This document shows, in pieces, positions 9,701 to 18,882 of a stretch of DNA of 64,000 nt. Every line of letters begins with the position of its first letter. Positions within the stretch are counted from its first letter, which is position 1. This DNA is from Methylococcales bacterium. GTDB taxonomy: Bacteria > Pseudomonadota > Gammaproteobacteria > Methylococcales > Methylomonadaceae. Under the pieces are notes generated by a model. That model did not search any database and was not told the origin of the DNA. It saw only the letters and a program-made list of their open reading frames with translations. Both the position numbers and the translations under genes were made by a program. Location of the stretch: positions 1,612,001-1,676,000 of the forward strand of contig JAUZSN010000002.1 in the NCBI GenBank assembly GCA_030949405.1, written 5' to 3'.

Positions 9701-11148
9701 TCAGTAATCAAAACCTATCGATTACTAATAATGGAAAACTTATTGTACAAAGTGGACTCAGTGGAACGGGTCAAATAGATATTAACCCAACAGGAACACT
9801 TGAATTACAAGGTGCAGGTCTTCATACATTAGCTCTTAATAACAACGGTTCACTCATTAAAACGAATACAGGCGATGTACTATTAACGGGTAATGTGACC
9901 AATGATACCAATGGGTTATTTGATATTCAAGAAGGAAATTTATTTATCGAACTACCCATAGAAACCGAATGGGTAAATCAGGGATTAATTAAAACCGCTA
10001 GTGGTACCAAATTTGGTGTTTCCGCTTCAAGTGGATCGGCTCAATTAACGAATGAAGGAACGTTAAGTGGCTTTGGAACATTTGTCATAGACAACGTTTT
10101 AAATAACGGAATCCTAAGCCCTGGGGCCTCACCTAGTACACTCACATTTACGGATGATCTAACCTTATCAACATCCTCAAGCATTAACATAGAACTTGCA
10201 GGCACATCATTAACGGACTATGACCACATTAACATTGGCAGTAAAGCCATCTTAGAGGGGTCACTCAACATTACTGAAATTGAGGGGTTTACACCCACAA
10301 CAGATGCCTCTTTTTCCTTAATTAACTGTGGTACGGCCTGTTCTGGAAGTTTTAAGACAACTGGCCTACCCTCTGCTGATTATACAGCGACAGTCACCCC
10401 TAAAAGTTTAGGTTCACAATTTACAGCCCCTGCTGTTGTTGATCCTGTTGTTACACCCATTGATCCTGTAGTTGTACCTGTTGACCCTATTGTGGTTGAT
10501 CCTGTGGTTGTACCTATTGATCCTATTGATCCTATTGTTATTGACCCAGTAATTACACCTGTTGACCCTATTATTACACCTATTGATCCTGTTGTTATTG
10601 ACCCAGTAATTACACCTGTTGACCCTATTATTACACCTATTGATCCTGTTGTTATTGACCCAGTAATTACACCTGTGGATCCTATTATTATACCCATTGA
10701 TCCTGTTGTTATTGACCCAGTAATTACACCTGTGGATCCTATTATTATACCCATTGATCCTGTTGTTATTGACCCAGTAATTACACCTGTGGATCCTATT
10801 ATTATACCCATTGATCCTGTTGTTACACCTGTTGTTATTACTCCTGTTATTGCGCCTATTGATCCTATCGTTGAACCCATTATTAGTTCAGTTATTGACC
10901 CAAAACATGCCTCTATTTTTCAACCTAAAAAAGAAACAGAACTAACTCGCACCCCCATCAGCCCAGAATCCAATGTTATCCCACTAATCGACAATGGAAG
11001 CTTTCAACTCACCGAATCAAAGAAAACGTACCTTGATCAAAGAAAAACTAAAACAACCACCGAAGATGAAGAAAAAGACTACGCCTTAGAACAATGCAAT
11101 GCCAGTAATAGTGATAGCCATAACAATACCGTTGGTATAGCCAATTAA
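6748..11148 (+). CDS. TpsA exoprotein with haemagglutinin-type secretion domain and PVDPI repeat tail
   Basis: A 1466-residue secreted protein. An extended signal peptide ends at about residue 33 (AYA). The TPS secretion domain follows (about 34-270) with the hallmarks NRVIGQ and NPNGIVFG. The middle is Asn/Gly/Thr-rich beta-helix sequence. Residues about 1230-1380 are Pro-rich repeats of the DPVITPVDPII type that could span or extend from the cell surface. Cys1194 and Cys1198 form a close pair and another Cys lies near 1450; disulfide anchoring as in HMW1 is possible but unproven. A RBS-like gaggt precedes the ATG. TpsB lies directly upstream and a FecR protein directly downstream, so this is probably one transcript. 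Confidence 0.9.
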   Translation: MKLKKVTKNTAFFKMNAIRTAILLIIFQNGAYANPNGAAIIKGQVSINRSLENITTITNSPNAIVNWQNFNISQNEITRFIQQNSQSAVLNRVIGQNPSQILGQLVSNGQVFLINPNGIVFGANSVIDTQGLVASTLNLSNQDFLNGNYHFVAGNNAGSILNQGIIRAGEDGNIILIAPDIKNSGLISTEGGQITLAAGSELTLTNLDSPEIQFQIQAPENKVLNMGKVLTQGGAINLFAGSIHHSGDLNANSVTIDKNGNIKLVALGDINLSEESLITANNANNAGNISVVSDSGTTTVSGTLEAKAKQGGKIHLLGEQVGLFDKATIDVSGVDQGGEVLVGGDFQGKNNAIKNASAVYTGKETQIHADGITQGSAGKVIVWADKTANIHGEISAKGGEISGNGGFVETSAKEHLTITQSPNISSKDGNTGEWLIDPNNITIVAGSGTTNINASDPFTPTGTSSQLGVDLIESSLNGGANVSIITSAVGTDSNITLSVPLELGSTIGTNTLTLEAHNDIILNQNINDPIAPNNQQLTLNLIADSDGDANGVIQIGNLVTLDTNGGLIDAKTAGSGKIFILENATINAPLLAKEINISPTSTASINFNNTVTADALNINDGQLNINNTTTVKNLNWDSTLGSIITTTGAGTLNLIGNSVFKSDTGVIDFKGSGLTVNNTGTVIYSSATGNDKLFKITNGATFNNQTGAVFEFADDSDIASSSGTSFFNNKGTLRKTGGTNDSVIGLDNIIELNTFTGSKIDVQTGTLTSKTTFTNHGIINTTANSSFGVASSTFTNSSTGTLQGSGTFNALASGLQNDGTISPGESSTEVLNIKGSLNLGTTSVIDIEIEGNNAAIPQFDQINVTGNINLGGTFNVTLPTAFDPTPFNFKIISSTAGNISNTFDTLNAPFSYSMTPTYNTKDVILSGFTFNGNLFWDNDNNNGLWSDPQNWNTNFSPESGNTVTIDKDSSLVTLDSGNYDIDTLISNQNLSITNNGKLIVQSGLSGTGQIDINPTGTLELQGAGLHTLALNNNGSLIKTNTGDVLLTGNVTNDTNGLFDIQEGNLFIELPIETEWVNQGLIKTASGTKFGVSASSGSAQLTNEGTLSGFGTFVIDNVLNNGILSPGASPSTLTFTDDLTLSTSSSINIELAGTSLTDYDHINIGSKAILEGSLNITEIEGFTPTTDASFSLINCGTACSGSFKTTGLPSADYTATVTPKSLGSQFTAPAVVDPVVTPIDPVVVPVDPIVVDPVVVPIDPIDPIVIDPVITPVDPIITPIDPVVIDPVITPVDPIITPIDPVVIDPVITPVDPIIIPIDPVVIDPVITPVDPIIIPIDPVVIDPVITPVDPIIIPIDPVVTPVVITPVIAPIDPIVEPIISSVIDPKHASIFQPKKETELTRTPISPESNVIPLIDNGSFQLTESKKTYLDQRKTKTTTEDEEKDYALEQCNASNSDSHNNTVGIAN
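10534..10818 (+). repeat. Five tandem 57-bp repeats inside the TpsA gene
   Basis: Each unit encodes 19 residues of the form VVIDPVITPVDPIITPIDP. The last three units share IIIPI in place of IITPI. Shorter related PVDP/PIDP units flank them from about 10440 to 10880. Near-identical DNA in adjacent units points to recent expansion and probable length variation between strains. Confidence 0.9.
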
Positions 11149-11160
11149 GCGGGTAAAAAA

Positions 11161-12522
11161 ATGAACATCAAAAAAATCATCCTATTGATCGTACTATCAC
11201 TGATGCTACAACGACTACATGCAGCCGAGCCTATAGGAAAAGTAAGCTTCGTTCGTGGCAGCGTTGCAGCGATACTCGCCAATAAAGAATCCAGACTCCT
11301 TGGAAAAGATACTCCCATTTATCAAGGCGATAACATCCAAACCTCTGCCCGAAGTTTTGTCATTATTATATTTAATGATGGCACAAAAATTACAGTACGA
11401 CCCGATAGCAGTTTCAGTATCAACGAATACAGCAATCAGCAAACAAAACAATCGGTAAAAATGGAACTCCATAAAGGAGGGATTCGGGCTAATAGTGGTG
11501 AAATATCCAAAGACGACCCGACTAAATTTCAAATAAAAACGCCCTTAACAACAGTCAATGCTAAACAAGCAGATTACTCCGTCAGGTTATGTACAAATGA
11601 CTGCGAAGAAGAATCTAAACGCCTTAAAAATAAAAAACCAACCAAAGCAAACCTTGTTGTTGCCCGTGTTGCCAAAATTAAGGGAAACGTAACCGCTGAA
11701 AATAGTAAGCCCCCCGCCAAACAACGACGCTTAGTGGTCGGATCGCCCTTATACAGTGGCGACCAATTAAGCAGTCAAAAAAATAGCTCTGCGGTAATTG
11801 CCTTTCGGGACGGCGAGCGCATTACTGTAGAAGCAAAAACAGAGTATGTTATTAAACAGTACCAATACCAACAAGAAAATCAAGAGGATAAGGTCATTCA
11901 TAAGCTTATCGTGGGCGGAATGCGTGTTTTAACAGGAAAAATTGGCAAAGTAAAAAAAGAAAATTATAAAATTAACACCCCTGTTGCCACCATTGGCATT
12001 CGAGGCACAGGCTTTGACTTATATTATATTGACGAAGAGGGGCTTTATAGCTACGTTTGGCAAGGCACCATTGACCAAACCAATGAAGCAGGCGATAACA
12101 TTTTAACTATTTTAAAAAGTAGTTATATTGCCAATGAACACAGTATTATGAAAACCTTACCTAAGCTCCCAACTAAGCTCTTACAAAATTTGCCGTTACG
12201 ACCTGATAAAATTTCTATCAACCAAGAAAAACTTTTTAAAACCAATTCATTAAAAGGCGTTCCCGCAGGACTCTATGTCACCGTTCATGATGGCTATGTC
12301 CGCCTAGGTTCATCAGAATTGGATTTGGGGAAAAATGAAACAGGCTATGTTAATGACAATAAGAAAATAATCCGCTTAGAATTACAACTGTTTCAAGAAG
12401 AAGACCCTTACCCATTACCCTCAAATTTTGACCCACTGAACGCTAAAATTGGAAAATATTCATTACTTGTCGATAAATACACCTCGAGTTCAGCCTCGAC
12501 TTATGAGTGTGTCGCTGAATAA
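11161..12522 (+). CDS. Secreted protein with two FecR domains
   Basis: A 453-residue protein with a signal peptide at 1-21 (LHAAEP). It has two FecR-type units, at about 25-145 and 165-300. Each has the ...GDxxxTxxxSxxxIxFxDG pattern, and the second contains TPVATIGIRGTGFDLYY, a textbook FecR signature. There is no membrane helix, so unlike sigma-regulating FecR this one is periplasmic or exported. It sits 12 bp after TpsA and ends the cluster, suggesting a role in handling or displaying the exoprotein. The specific role is unknown. Confidence 0.85.
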   Translation: MNIKKIILLIVLSLMLQRLHAAEPIGKVSFVRGSVAAILANKESRLLGKDTPIYQGDNIQTSARSFVIIIFNDGTKITVRPDSSFSINEYSNQQTKQSVKMELHKGGIRANSGEISKDDPTKFQIKTPLTTVNAKQADYSVRLCTNDCEEESKRLKNKKPTKANLVVARVAKIKGNVTAENSKPPAKQRRLVVGSPLYSGDQLSSQKNSSAVIAFRDGERITVEAKTEYVIKQYQYQQENQEDKVIHKLIVGGMRVLTGKIGKVKKENYKINTPVATIGIRGTGFDLYYIDEEGLYSYVWQGTIDQTNEAGDNILTILKSSYIANEHSIMKTLPKLPTKLLQNLPLRPDKISINQEKLFKTNSLKGVPAGLYVTVHDGYVRLGSSELDLGKNETGYVNDNKKIIRLELQLFQEEDPYPLPSNFDPLNAKIGKYSLLVDKYTSSSASTYECVAE

Positions 12523-12774
12523 TTTTTTAACTCAGCTACTAACCTAATAACATTCACCTCATTTTAATAATATTTTAGGTGGCTTCTTTGTTATTTACAT
12601 ATTTATTGGATAGATGGTATCAACCGTCCTAAACAAAACGGTTGATAATGCTTACGCGGCTACAAAGGAAAAAAAGACGATACAGCCCGCGTTGCTTTTC
12701 TTTTTAAGCGGTATCTCAGATGTTGATTAATGACTTAGAAAAAAATAAACGCATTAAGAGGTGTAGATACCATA

Positions 12775-12796
12775 GGTTCTCTTTGTAAAGAGAACC
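12775..12796. terminator. Hairpin between convergent fecR-type gene and thiSG
   Basis: The inverted repeat ggttctcttt / aaagagaacc with a 2-nt loop could end transcripts from either side, although no long T-run follows. The rest of 12523-12821 holds a weaker hairpin (atcaaccg...cggttgat, 12617-12645) and no convincing gene. Confidence 0.45.
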
Positions 12797-12821
12797 CAGC
12801 TAACTAAAACTTAATTCATTT

Positions 12822-13799
12822 TTACAAAAATAAACCATCAATAGGGGACGAAGCGGATGCAAAGCGTTTTCTAGCCATTCGACCCGCTAAAAAGGCTTCT
12901 CGTCCTGCTTGAATGCCTTTTTTCATTGCGGATGCCATTAAGACAGGGTTTTGTGCGGCAGCAATGGCGGTATTCATTAAGACACCATCACAACCTAACT
13001 CCATTGCAATCGCGGCATCTGATGCGGTTCCAACACCTGCATCAACCAAAATAGGAACGGTGGCATTTTCAACAATCGTTAAAATATTATAAGGATTGCG
13101 AATACCTAATCCCGAACCAATCGGCGCGGCTAATGGCATGACAGCAACACAGCCAATATCTTCTAACCGTTTGGCTGCAATCGGGTCATCATTGGTATAC
13201 ACCATGACATCAAAACCATCCTTAACTAATAATTCAGCCGCCCCAAATGTTTCAGCCACATCAGGAAACAAGGTTTTTTGATCGGCCAATACTTCGAGTT
13301 TAACTAAGTTATGACCGCCTAATAATTCACGTCCTAAACGACAGGTTCTCACCGCGTCTTCAGCGGTAAAACAGCCGGCTGTATTGGGTAAAATGGTATA
13401 TTTATCAGGTGAGATAACATCTAATAAGTTAGGTTCGTTCGGGTTTTGGCCAATATTGGTACGTCGAATCGCTACGGTAACAATTTCCGCGCCACTGGCT
13501 TCAATCGCAAAACGAGTTTCCTCTAAATCTTTATATTTTCCCGTTCCGACTAATAATCGTGAATTAAAAACACGATCACCAATTGTAAAACGATCGGACT
13601 CACCGCCTCCAATAGCGTGTACAATCTCTAATTTATCATCCGCCGCAACACATTGCTGTGTATAACGATCAAAGGGTAAAATTTCTTTATTTAGTTCGAC
13701 AGCAATACGCTTGCCAATCAAGCCTAAATCAGCGATAACATCCGCAACCGTGGCGTTTTCACCATAATCACGACGATCACCATTGATAAAAATATTCAT
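12822..13799 (-). CDS. thiG: Fused sulfur carrier ThiS - thiazole synthase ThiG
   Basis: A 325-residue bifunctional protein for the thiazole half of thiamine. Residues 1-66 are ThiS-like ([10 protein letters not shown]..., ending HAIGGG). Residues about 70-325 are ThiG, with Schiff-base Lys167 in LVKLEVL and the phosphate-binding loop [11 protein letters not shown]. In separate systems the ThiS C-terminal Gly-Gly must be free to form the thiocarboxylate. Here Gly64-66 run directly into ThiG, so cleavage or an altered sulfur transfer is implied. It lies 15 bp downstream of the DAHP synthase gene on the same strand. No TPP riboswitch was seen. Confidence 0.93.
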   Translation of the reverse strand: MNIFINGDRRDYGENATVADVIADLGLIGKRIAVELNKEILPFDRYTQQCVAADDKLEIVHAIGGGESDRFTIGDRVFNSRLLVGTGKYKDLEETRFAIEASGAEIVTVAIRRTNIGQNPNEPNLLDVISPDKYTILPNTAGCFTAEDAVRTCRLGRELLGGHNLVKLEVLADQKTLFPDVAETFGAAELLVKDGFDVMVYTNDDPIAAKRLEDIGCVAVMPLAAPIGSGLGIRNPYNILTIVENATVPILVDAGVGTASDAAIAMELGCDGVLMNTAIAAAQNPVLMASAMKKGIQAGREAFLAGRMARKRFASASSPIDGLFL

Positions 13800-13814
13800 A
13801 ATTATAAACTCGGT

Positions 13815-14885
13815 TTAAATTTTTAGGGCTCTACGTTTTTGTACGGCACTCGCCAATTTTTTTAATAAGAGGACACTGTCATCCCAGCCTAAACACGCAT
13901 CGGTAATACTTTTCCCATATTCAAGGGCATCACCTGAAGAATGGTCTTGTCGGCCTGCGGTTAAATGACTTTCAACCATGACCCCCATAATACGATGATC
14001 GCCGCCTGCGATTTGACTTCCGACTTCATCCGCGACAACGAGTTGGCGGTGATACTGCTTTAAACAATTAGCATGACTAAAATCAATCATAATATTCTGA
14101 TTTAAATTTGCCTTTTCCAAGCCTTCGGCAACTTGCTCGACACTCACGGCATCATAATTAGGGCGATCATTTCCGCCTCTAAGAATAATATGAACGTCTT
14201 CATTACCTGTTGTTGAAAAAATGGCGGAATGCCCTGACTTAGTTACCGATAAAAAATGATGCCGACTCATAGCCGCCCCAATGGCATCAATAGCAATTTT
14301 AATCGATCCATCCGTTGCATTTTTAAAGCCAACAGGTGATGAAATTCCCGACGCTAATTCACGATGAACTTGGCTTTCGGTGGTTCTTGCACCAATAGCT
14401 CCCCATGCGATTAAATCAGCAACATACTGAGGCGTAATTAAATCAAGATATTCGGTTGCCGCAGGAACCCCGATACTATTTATATCTAAGAGTAACTTAC
14501 GTGCAATATGCAACCCTTTATTAATATCAAAAGCATCATTAAGGTCAGGGTCATTAATAAGCCCTTTCCAGCCAACCGTTGTTCGTGGTTTTTCAAAATA
14601 GACACGCATGACAATCAATAAATCATCCTGCAATTCATCTTTAATGGCTTTCAAGCGATGGGCATATTCGCAGGCCGCTTTGGGGTCATGAATAGAACAA
14701 GGGCCAATAATCACTAATAAACGATCATCATTCCCTTGCAAAATAGTATGGGTATCGGTTCGGGTTGCCAACACTGTTTTAGCTGCAATTTCAGTGAGGG
14801 GCATATCGGTTTGAAGCTGATCAGGCGAGATAACCTCTTTAGTCTCGGTAATCCTCAAATCATCCGTTGTATAATTACTTTGCAT
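13815..14885 (-). CDS. aroG: 3-deoxy-7-phosphoheptulonate (DAHP) synthase, class I
   Basis: The first enzyme of the shikimate pathway, condensing phosphoenolpyruvate and erythrose 4-phosphate. The 356 residues match the AroG/F/H family throughout: GPCSIHDP near residue 76, MRVYFEKPRTTVGWKG, ESQVHRELASGISSPVGFKN and DFSHANC. The isozyme (Phe-, Tyr- or Trp-sensitive) cannot be told from sequence alone, so the symbol is provisional. It appears to lead a two-gene unit with thiSG. Confidence 0.93.
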   Translation of the reverse strand: MQSNYTTDDLRITETKEVISPDQLQTDMPLTEIAAKTVLATRTDTHTILQGNDDRLLVIIGPCSIHDPKAACEYAHRLKAIKDELQDDLLIVMRVYFEKPRTTVGWKGLINDPDLNDAFDINKGLHIARKLLLDINSIGVPAATEYLDLITPQYVADLIAWGAIGARTTESQVHRELASGISSPVGFKNATDGSIKIAIDAIGAAMSRHHFLSVTKSGHSAIFSTTGNEDVHIILRGGNDRPNYDAVSVEQVAEGLEKANLNQNIMIDFSHANCLKQYHRQLVVADEVGSQIAGGDHRIMGVMVESHLTAGRQDHSSGDALEYGKSITDACLGWDDSVLLLKKLASAVQKRRALKI

Positions 14886-14956
14886 AATGGTTAAGTCAGT
14901 GTTAATGCTGTAAAAATGATAAAACCAAGCATTTTAACCGTTTTAGTCAAAGGAAG

Positions 14957-15592
14957 TTATTTAATTTCACGTTGGCGTTTTTTATTTTTACGCCCCGCAT
15001 CAATTTCTTTTTTAGTGACAATTTGATCTTTATCACGATCTAAACGATTAAATAATCGGTCAAAGGCTTTATTTTTTTCATCCTCACTAATTTTTCCATC
15101 ACCATCAACATCAATACCTTGAAATAAGGGCGGTAAATTTGAGCCTTTACCTTTTTTAGGTTTTTTATGAAATAGCTCGTCGGCGGTGAGTTTTCCGTCA
15201 TTATTTTTATCGAACTCTAAAAACTTTTTTTCATTACGCTTAATACGGGGGACTAAAAATTCTTCCAAGCTAATAGCGTTATCCTTATCACTGTCTAAAT
15301 TGGAAAATTTTTTATTTTTATTTTTATCCTGTCGCCGTTGACGATTTTGCTCTAATTCTTTAACCGTGACAGTTTCATCTTCATTTTTATCCATACGTTG
15401 AAAGCGTCTATCCATCGCCGCTTTAAACTCTTCCTTCGTTACTTTGCCATCTTTATCAGTATCAAACTTTTTTAAAAACCCCCGCTTAACTTTTGCTTTT
15501 TGTTCTTTCTTATCCGAATCTGCCTGTACAGGAAGTTGCACTAACAGCATTGAACCTAAAAAAAGGCTGCTTAAAACAATAAATTTTTTCAT
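14957..15592 (-). CDS. Secreted EF-hand calcium-binding protein
   Basis: A 211-residue protein with a signal peptide at 1-24 (VQA-DSDKK). Six EF-hand loops are visible: DTDKDGKVTKEE, DKNEDETVTVKE, DSDKDNAISLEE, DKNNDGKLTADE, DVDGDGKISEDE and DRDKDQIVTKKE. The linkers are very Lys/Arg-rich. It is a probable periplasmic or surface calcium binder or sensor; its partner is unknown. It stands alone between DAHP synthase and yhbY. Confidence 0.88.
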   Translation of the reverse strand: MKKFIVLSSLFLGSMLLVQLPVQADSDKKEQKAKVKRGFLKKFDTDKDGKVTKEEFKAAMDRRFQRMDKNEDETVTVKELEQNRQRRQDKNKNKKFSNLDSDKDNAISLEEFLVPRIKRNEKKFLEFDKNNDGKLTADELFHKKPKKGKGSNLPPLFQGIDVDGDGKISEDEKNKAFDRLFNRLDRDKDQIVTKKEIDAGRKNKKRQREIK

Positions 15593-15730
15593 AAATATCC
15601 CCTTAATAATGGGTAAAGATTACGTTAATTTAGATAAACTTAAATTGATGTCGCCAAAAAAGCCGTTGGGCTTCCTAGATTATGGCAACATCAATCGTTT
15701 GTTTTCAGTTTAATCCCATTGACAAATGGA

Positions 15731-16009
15731 TTATTTATCGGGATTATGTCGATAGATAATTGTAATTTGCCCTATCGTTTGAATCAACTCCGCTTTTGTA
15801 TCAAGACAAATTTGGAGGCCTATTTGTTTTCGTAATTCACGTTCAGCGCGAATTTTTATCTTAATAAGCTCATGAGCCGCTAAAGCGGATTCAATTTCCG
15901 TTAAAACGGCGGGTGTCAATCCTGATTGACCGATCATGACCACAGGTTTTAAGCTGTGCGCTTTAGCTCTTAGTTTTCTCTTATCCGTAGAATCCACGCA
16001 TAACCTCAT
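15731..16009 (-). CDS. yhbY: Ribosome-associated RNA-binding protein YhbY (CRM domain)
   Basis: A 92-residue single CRM-domain protein with the KAHSLKPVVMIGQSGLTPAVL motif start and the GxxG-type loop. Members associate with the pre-50S ribosome. It is divergent from rlmE across 38 bp, the arrangement seen in many gammaproteobacteria before ftsH. Confidence 0.92.
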   Translation of the reverse strand: MRLCVDSTDKRKLRAKAHSLKPVVMIGQSGLTPAVLTEIESALAAHELIKIKIRAERELRKQIGLQICLDTKAELIQTIGQITIIYRHNPDK

Positions 16010-16047
16010 AAATTAAAATAAAATAAAAGCTACTATAACAAATAAAT

Positions 16048-16665
16048 ATGGCCCGAAGCAAAAGCAGTAAACAATGGTTACAAGAACATTTTAATGATGA
16101 ATATGTTAAACAAGCCCAGACACTGGGTTATCGTTCTCGTGCGACCTTTAAATTAATTGAGATTCAAGAAAAAGATAAAATCATTAAATCTGGGATGAAT
16201 GTCATTGATTTAGGCGCAGCTCCTGGCGGCTGGTCTCAATATGTTCGCAAAATTATCGGTCAAAAAAATAAAATTATTGCCTTGGATATTCTGGCAATAG
16301 ACCCTTTAGACGGGGTTGATTTTATTCAAGGTGACTTTACAAATGACACTGTTTTAGATGAACTCAACGCCATGCTTGACGGGGCGGTGATTAATGTGGT
16401 CTTATCTGATATGGCACCTAATTTAAGTGGTAACAAAAGCACGGATCAAGCCCGTGGGTTGTATTTAGCTGAATTAGCCTTAGACACAGCAAAAAACACA
16501 TTGAATCAAGGCGGAACATTTTTAGTTAAAGTCTTTCAAGGTGCAGGATTTGATGATTATCATCAACAAGTTAAACAGCTATTCAACTCCGTCGTGATTA
16601 GGAAGCCAAAAGCGTCCCGTGCGCGAAGTAACGAGGTTTATATTTTAGCGAAAGGCTTTAAATAA
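16048..16665 (+). CDS. rlmE: 23S rRNA 2'-O-methyltransferase RlmE (FtsJ/RrmJ)
   Basis: A 205-residue SAM-dependent methyltransferase that modifies U2552 of 23S rRNA in the 50S subunit. The SAM motif DLGAAPGGWSQYV is near residue 55. Conserved catalytic positions include Asp in LSDMAPN, Lys in FLVKVFQG and Glu in RARSNEVY. It lies upstream of ftsH as in E. coli. Confidence 0.96.
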   Translation: MARSKSSKQWLQEHFNDEYVKQAQTLGYRSRATFKLIEIQEKDKIIKSGMNVIDLGAAPGGWSQYVRKIIGQKNKIIALDILAIDPLDGVDFIQGDFTNDTVLDELNAMLDGAVINVVLSDMAPNLSGNKSTDQARGLYLAELALDTAKNTLNQGGTFLVKVFQGAGFDDYHQQVKQLFNSVVIRKPKASRARSNEVYILAKGFK

Positions 16666-16829
16666 ATTTAATTGCCCTTATATTGGAATGAACTAAAGGG
16701 ATTAGAAAACCCAAGCTGTACTACAGGCGATTGTTTAAAACTATCGTCTTGATTAAAAGTCAGGCTTAATTCCTGATATAATTACTCTGTATTTTTTTTA
16801 ACGAGGCCGTCCCGTAAGGAGCGAGTAAC

Positions 16830-18767
16830 TTGAGCGATATGTTTAAAAATTTAATTTTATGGGTTGTCATTGCGGTCGTATTAATGTCCGTATTCAACAG
16901 TTTTGGTTCACGACCCAATCAGAATGATTCGTCGTTATCCTATTCTCAATTTATTGATTCTGTTAAGGCAGGACAGGTCCAACAAGTCATCATTGATGAC
17001 GATAATATTATTAAAGGCCGAATGCAAACGGGGGAGAAATTTAAAACGTATGCCCCAAGTGACCCGCATTTAATTGATGATTTACTGGCGAGTGGTGTTG
17101 AAATTAAAGCACAACCCCCAGAGCAAACCTCAATGCTGATGCAAATATTTATTTCTTTTGGGCCTATTTTATTGCTGATTGCCGTTTGGATTTTCTTCAT
17201 GCGCCAAATGCAAGGTGGCGGTGGCATGGGCGGTAAAGGGGCGATGGGTTTTGGAAAAAGTAAAGCACGAATGCTTGAAGAAGACCAAATCAAAGTCACC
17301 TTTGCCGATGTTGCAGGTTGCGACGAAGCCAAAGAAGAAGTTGAAGAAATGGTTGATTTTCTTAAAGACCCTTCAAAATATCAAAAATTAGGCGGTCAAG
17401 TGCCTCATGGCGCATTAATGATTGGCCCACCAGGAACAGGGAAAACCCTACTTGCAAGAGCGATTGCGGGGGAAGCTAAAGTTCCATTTTTCACTATTTC
17501 AGGTTCTGATTTTGTAGAAATGTTTGTCGGTGTTGGAGCGTCGCGTGTTCGAGATATGTTTGAACAAGCGAAAAAACATGCACCCTGCATTATTTTTATT
17601 GATGAAATTGATGCCGTGGGTCGCCAACGGGGTGCAGGTTTAGGCGGTGGCAATGATGAACGCGAACAAACCTTAAACCAACTTTTAGTTGAAATGGATG
17701 GTTTTGAAGGCAATGAAGGTATTATTGTTATTGCAGCGACTAACCGTGCTGATGTTTTAGACAGTGCGTTATTGCGTCCTGGTCGTTTTGACCGTCAAAT
17801 AAATGTCGGTTTACCTGACATTAAGGGTCGTGAACAAATTCTTGCGGTTCACATGAAAAAACTGCCTATTGATAAAGATGTCATTACTAAATACTTAGCG
17901 CAAGGAACCCCAGGGTTTTCAGGCGCGGATTTAGCCAACTTAGTCAATGAAGCCGCCTTATTTGCAGCACGTATCAATAAACGTATTGTGAGTATGGTCG
18001 ATTTTGAACGGGCTAAAGATAAACTGATTATGGGTGTTGAAAGACATACGATGGTCATGGATGAAAAAGAAAAGAAAATGACGGCCTATCATGAAGCCGG
18101 TCATGCTATTGTTGGTCGTATTGTTCCAGATCATGATCCTGTTTACAAAATCAGTATTATGCCTCGGGGTCAAGCTTTAGGGGTAACGATGTTTTTACCT
18201 GAAAAAGACCAATACAGTGCCAGTAAACGTAAACTTGATAGTATGATTTCCAGTCTTTATGGGGGCCGTATTGCCGAAGATCAAATTTTTGGTTGGGAAG
18301 AAGTTTCAACGGGTGCCTCTAATGATATAGAACGTGCAACTGAAATTGCCCGTAATATGGTGACAAAATGGGGCTTATCACAACGACTCGGGCCTTTGGC
18401 TTATAGTGAGGAAGAAGGGGAAGTCTTTTTAGGTCGCTCGGTTACGCAACACAAATCAGTAGCTGAAGAAACTTCGCACAATATTGATGATGAAATTCGT
18501 GTCATTATCAATAGAAACTATCAACGTTCTGAGAAAATTCTTAAAGAAAATGTTGATATTCTTCATGCAATGGCCGATGCGCTAATGAAGTATGAAACCA
18601 TTGATAAGTATCAAATTGAAGATTTGATGTGTCGCAAACCTGTTAGAGAACCTCAAGGCTGGGATGATACCCCTACACCGCCTAATGATGGGGTGGAAAT
18701 CAATGAAAAACGAGAAGAGAAAAAAAAGCCTAAGCCTTCGGTAGGTGGTGAAGCTAAACAAAATTAG
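16830..18767 (+). CDS. ftsH: ATP-dependent membrane zinc protease FtsH
   Basis: A hexameric inner-membrane AAA+ protease degrading misfolded membrane proteins and LpxC. It has two N-terminal helices (about 5-24 and 100-121), Walker A GPPGTGKT near residue 195, the second region of homology near 300-318, and the zinc site HEAGH from His421. The start is TTG at 16830: aaggag lies 8 bp upstream, whereas it would be 17 bp from the ATG at 16839. The resulting [11 protein letters not shown] matches the family N-terminus. Length 645. Confidence 0.97.
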   Translation: MSDMFKNLILWVVIAVVLMSVFNSFGSRPNQNDSSLSYSQFIDSVKAGQVQQVIIDDDNIIKGRMQTGEKFKTYAPSDPHLIDDLLASGVEIKAQPPEQTSMLMQIFISFGPILLLIAVWIFFMRQMQGGGGMGGKGAMGFGKSKARMLEEDQIKVTFADVAGCDEAKEEVEEMVDFLKDPSKYQKLGGQVPHGALMIGPPGTGKTLLARAIAGEAKVPFFTISGSDFVEMFVGVGASRVRDMFEQAKKHAPCIIFIDEIDAVGRQRGAGLGGGNDEREQTLNQLLVEMDGFEGNEGIIVIAATNRADVLDSALLRPGRFDRQINVGLPDIKGREQILAVHMKKLPIDKDVITKYLAQGTPGFSGADLANLVNEAALFAARINKRIVSMVDFERAKDKLIMGVERHTMVMDEKEKKMTAYHEAGHAIVGRIVPDHDPVYKISIMPRGQALGVTMFLPEKDQYSASKRKLDSMISSLYGGRIAEDQIFGWEEVSTGASNDIERATEIARNMVTKWGLSQRLGPLAYSEEEGEVFLGRSVTQHKSVAEETSHNIDDEIRVIINRNYQRSEKILKENVDILHAMADALMKYETIDKYQIEDLMCRKPVREPQGWDDTPTPPNDGVEINEKREEKKKPKPSVGGEAKQN

Positions 18768-18778
18768 GTCGGCTAATG

Positions 18779-18858
18779 GGGTCTATTTATCAGGTATAAA
18801 TAGACCCACTAGGCAATTAACATAATTTTTGAAAGGAGAGGATTGCCTCTCCTTTTTT
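18779..18858 (+). terminator. Two hairpins ending the ftsH transcript
   Basis: The first stem, gggtctatttat / ataaatagaccc, lies at 18779-18807. The second, aaggagagg-attg-cctctcctt followed by TTTTT, lies at 18832-18858 and is a classical Rho-independent terminator. It separates ftsH from glmM; folP, often found between them, is absent. Confidence 0.85.
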
Positions 18859-18882
18859 TATGGGTTAAAAATAATAGAAACT

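Noticed and set aside
10534-10818. Regular 57-bp repeats considered as a CRISPR array
   Set aside because: Units are contiguous and in frame with no spacers; they encode protein repeats. No cas genes in the window.
10380-10880. 166-residue minus-strand open frame of GSTGVITGS repeats
   Set aside because: It is the antisense image of the TpsA PVDPI repeats; repeats keep a second frame open. No RBS or separate signal.
11215-11532. Overlapping open frames in the FecR gene
   Set aside because: Shadow frames on both strands; the FecR frame alone has signal peptide and domain motifs.
13800-14956. TPP riboswitch upstream of thiSG
   Set aside because: thiSG lies 15 bp after the DAHP synthase gene and neither leader shows the conserved TPP core.
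18829-18882. Upstream start for glmM
   Set aside because: It would translate through the ftsH terminator hairpin; [13 protein letters not shown] at 18883 is the family start.
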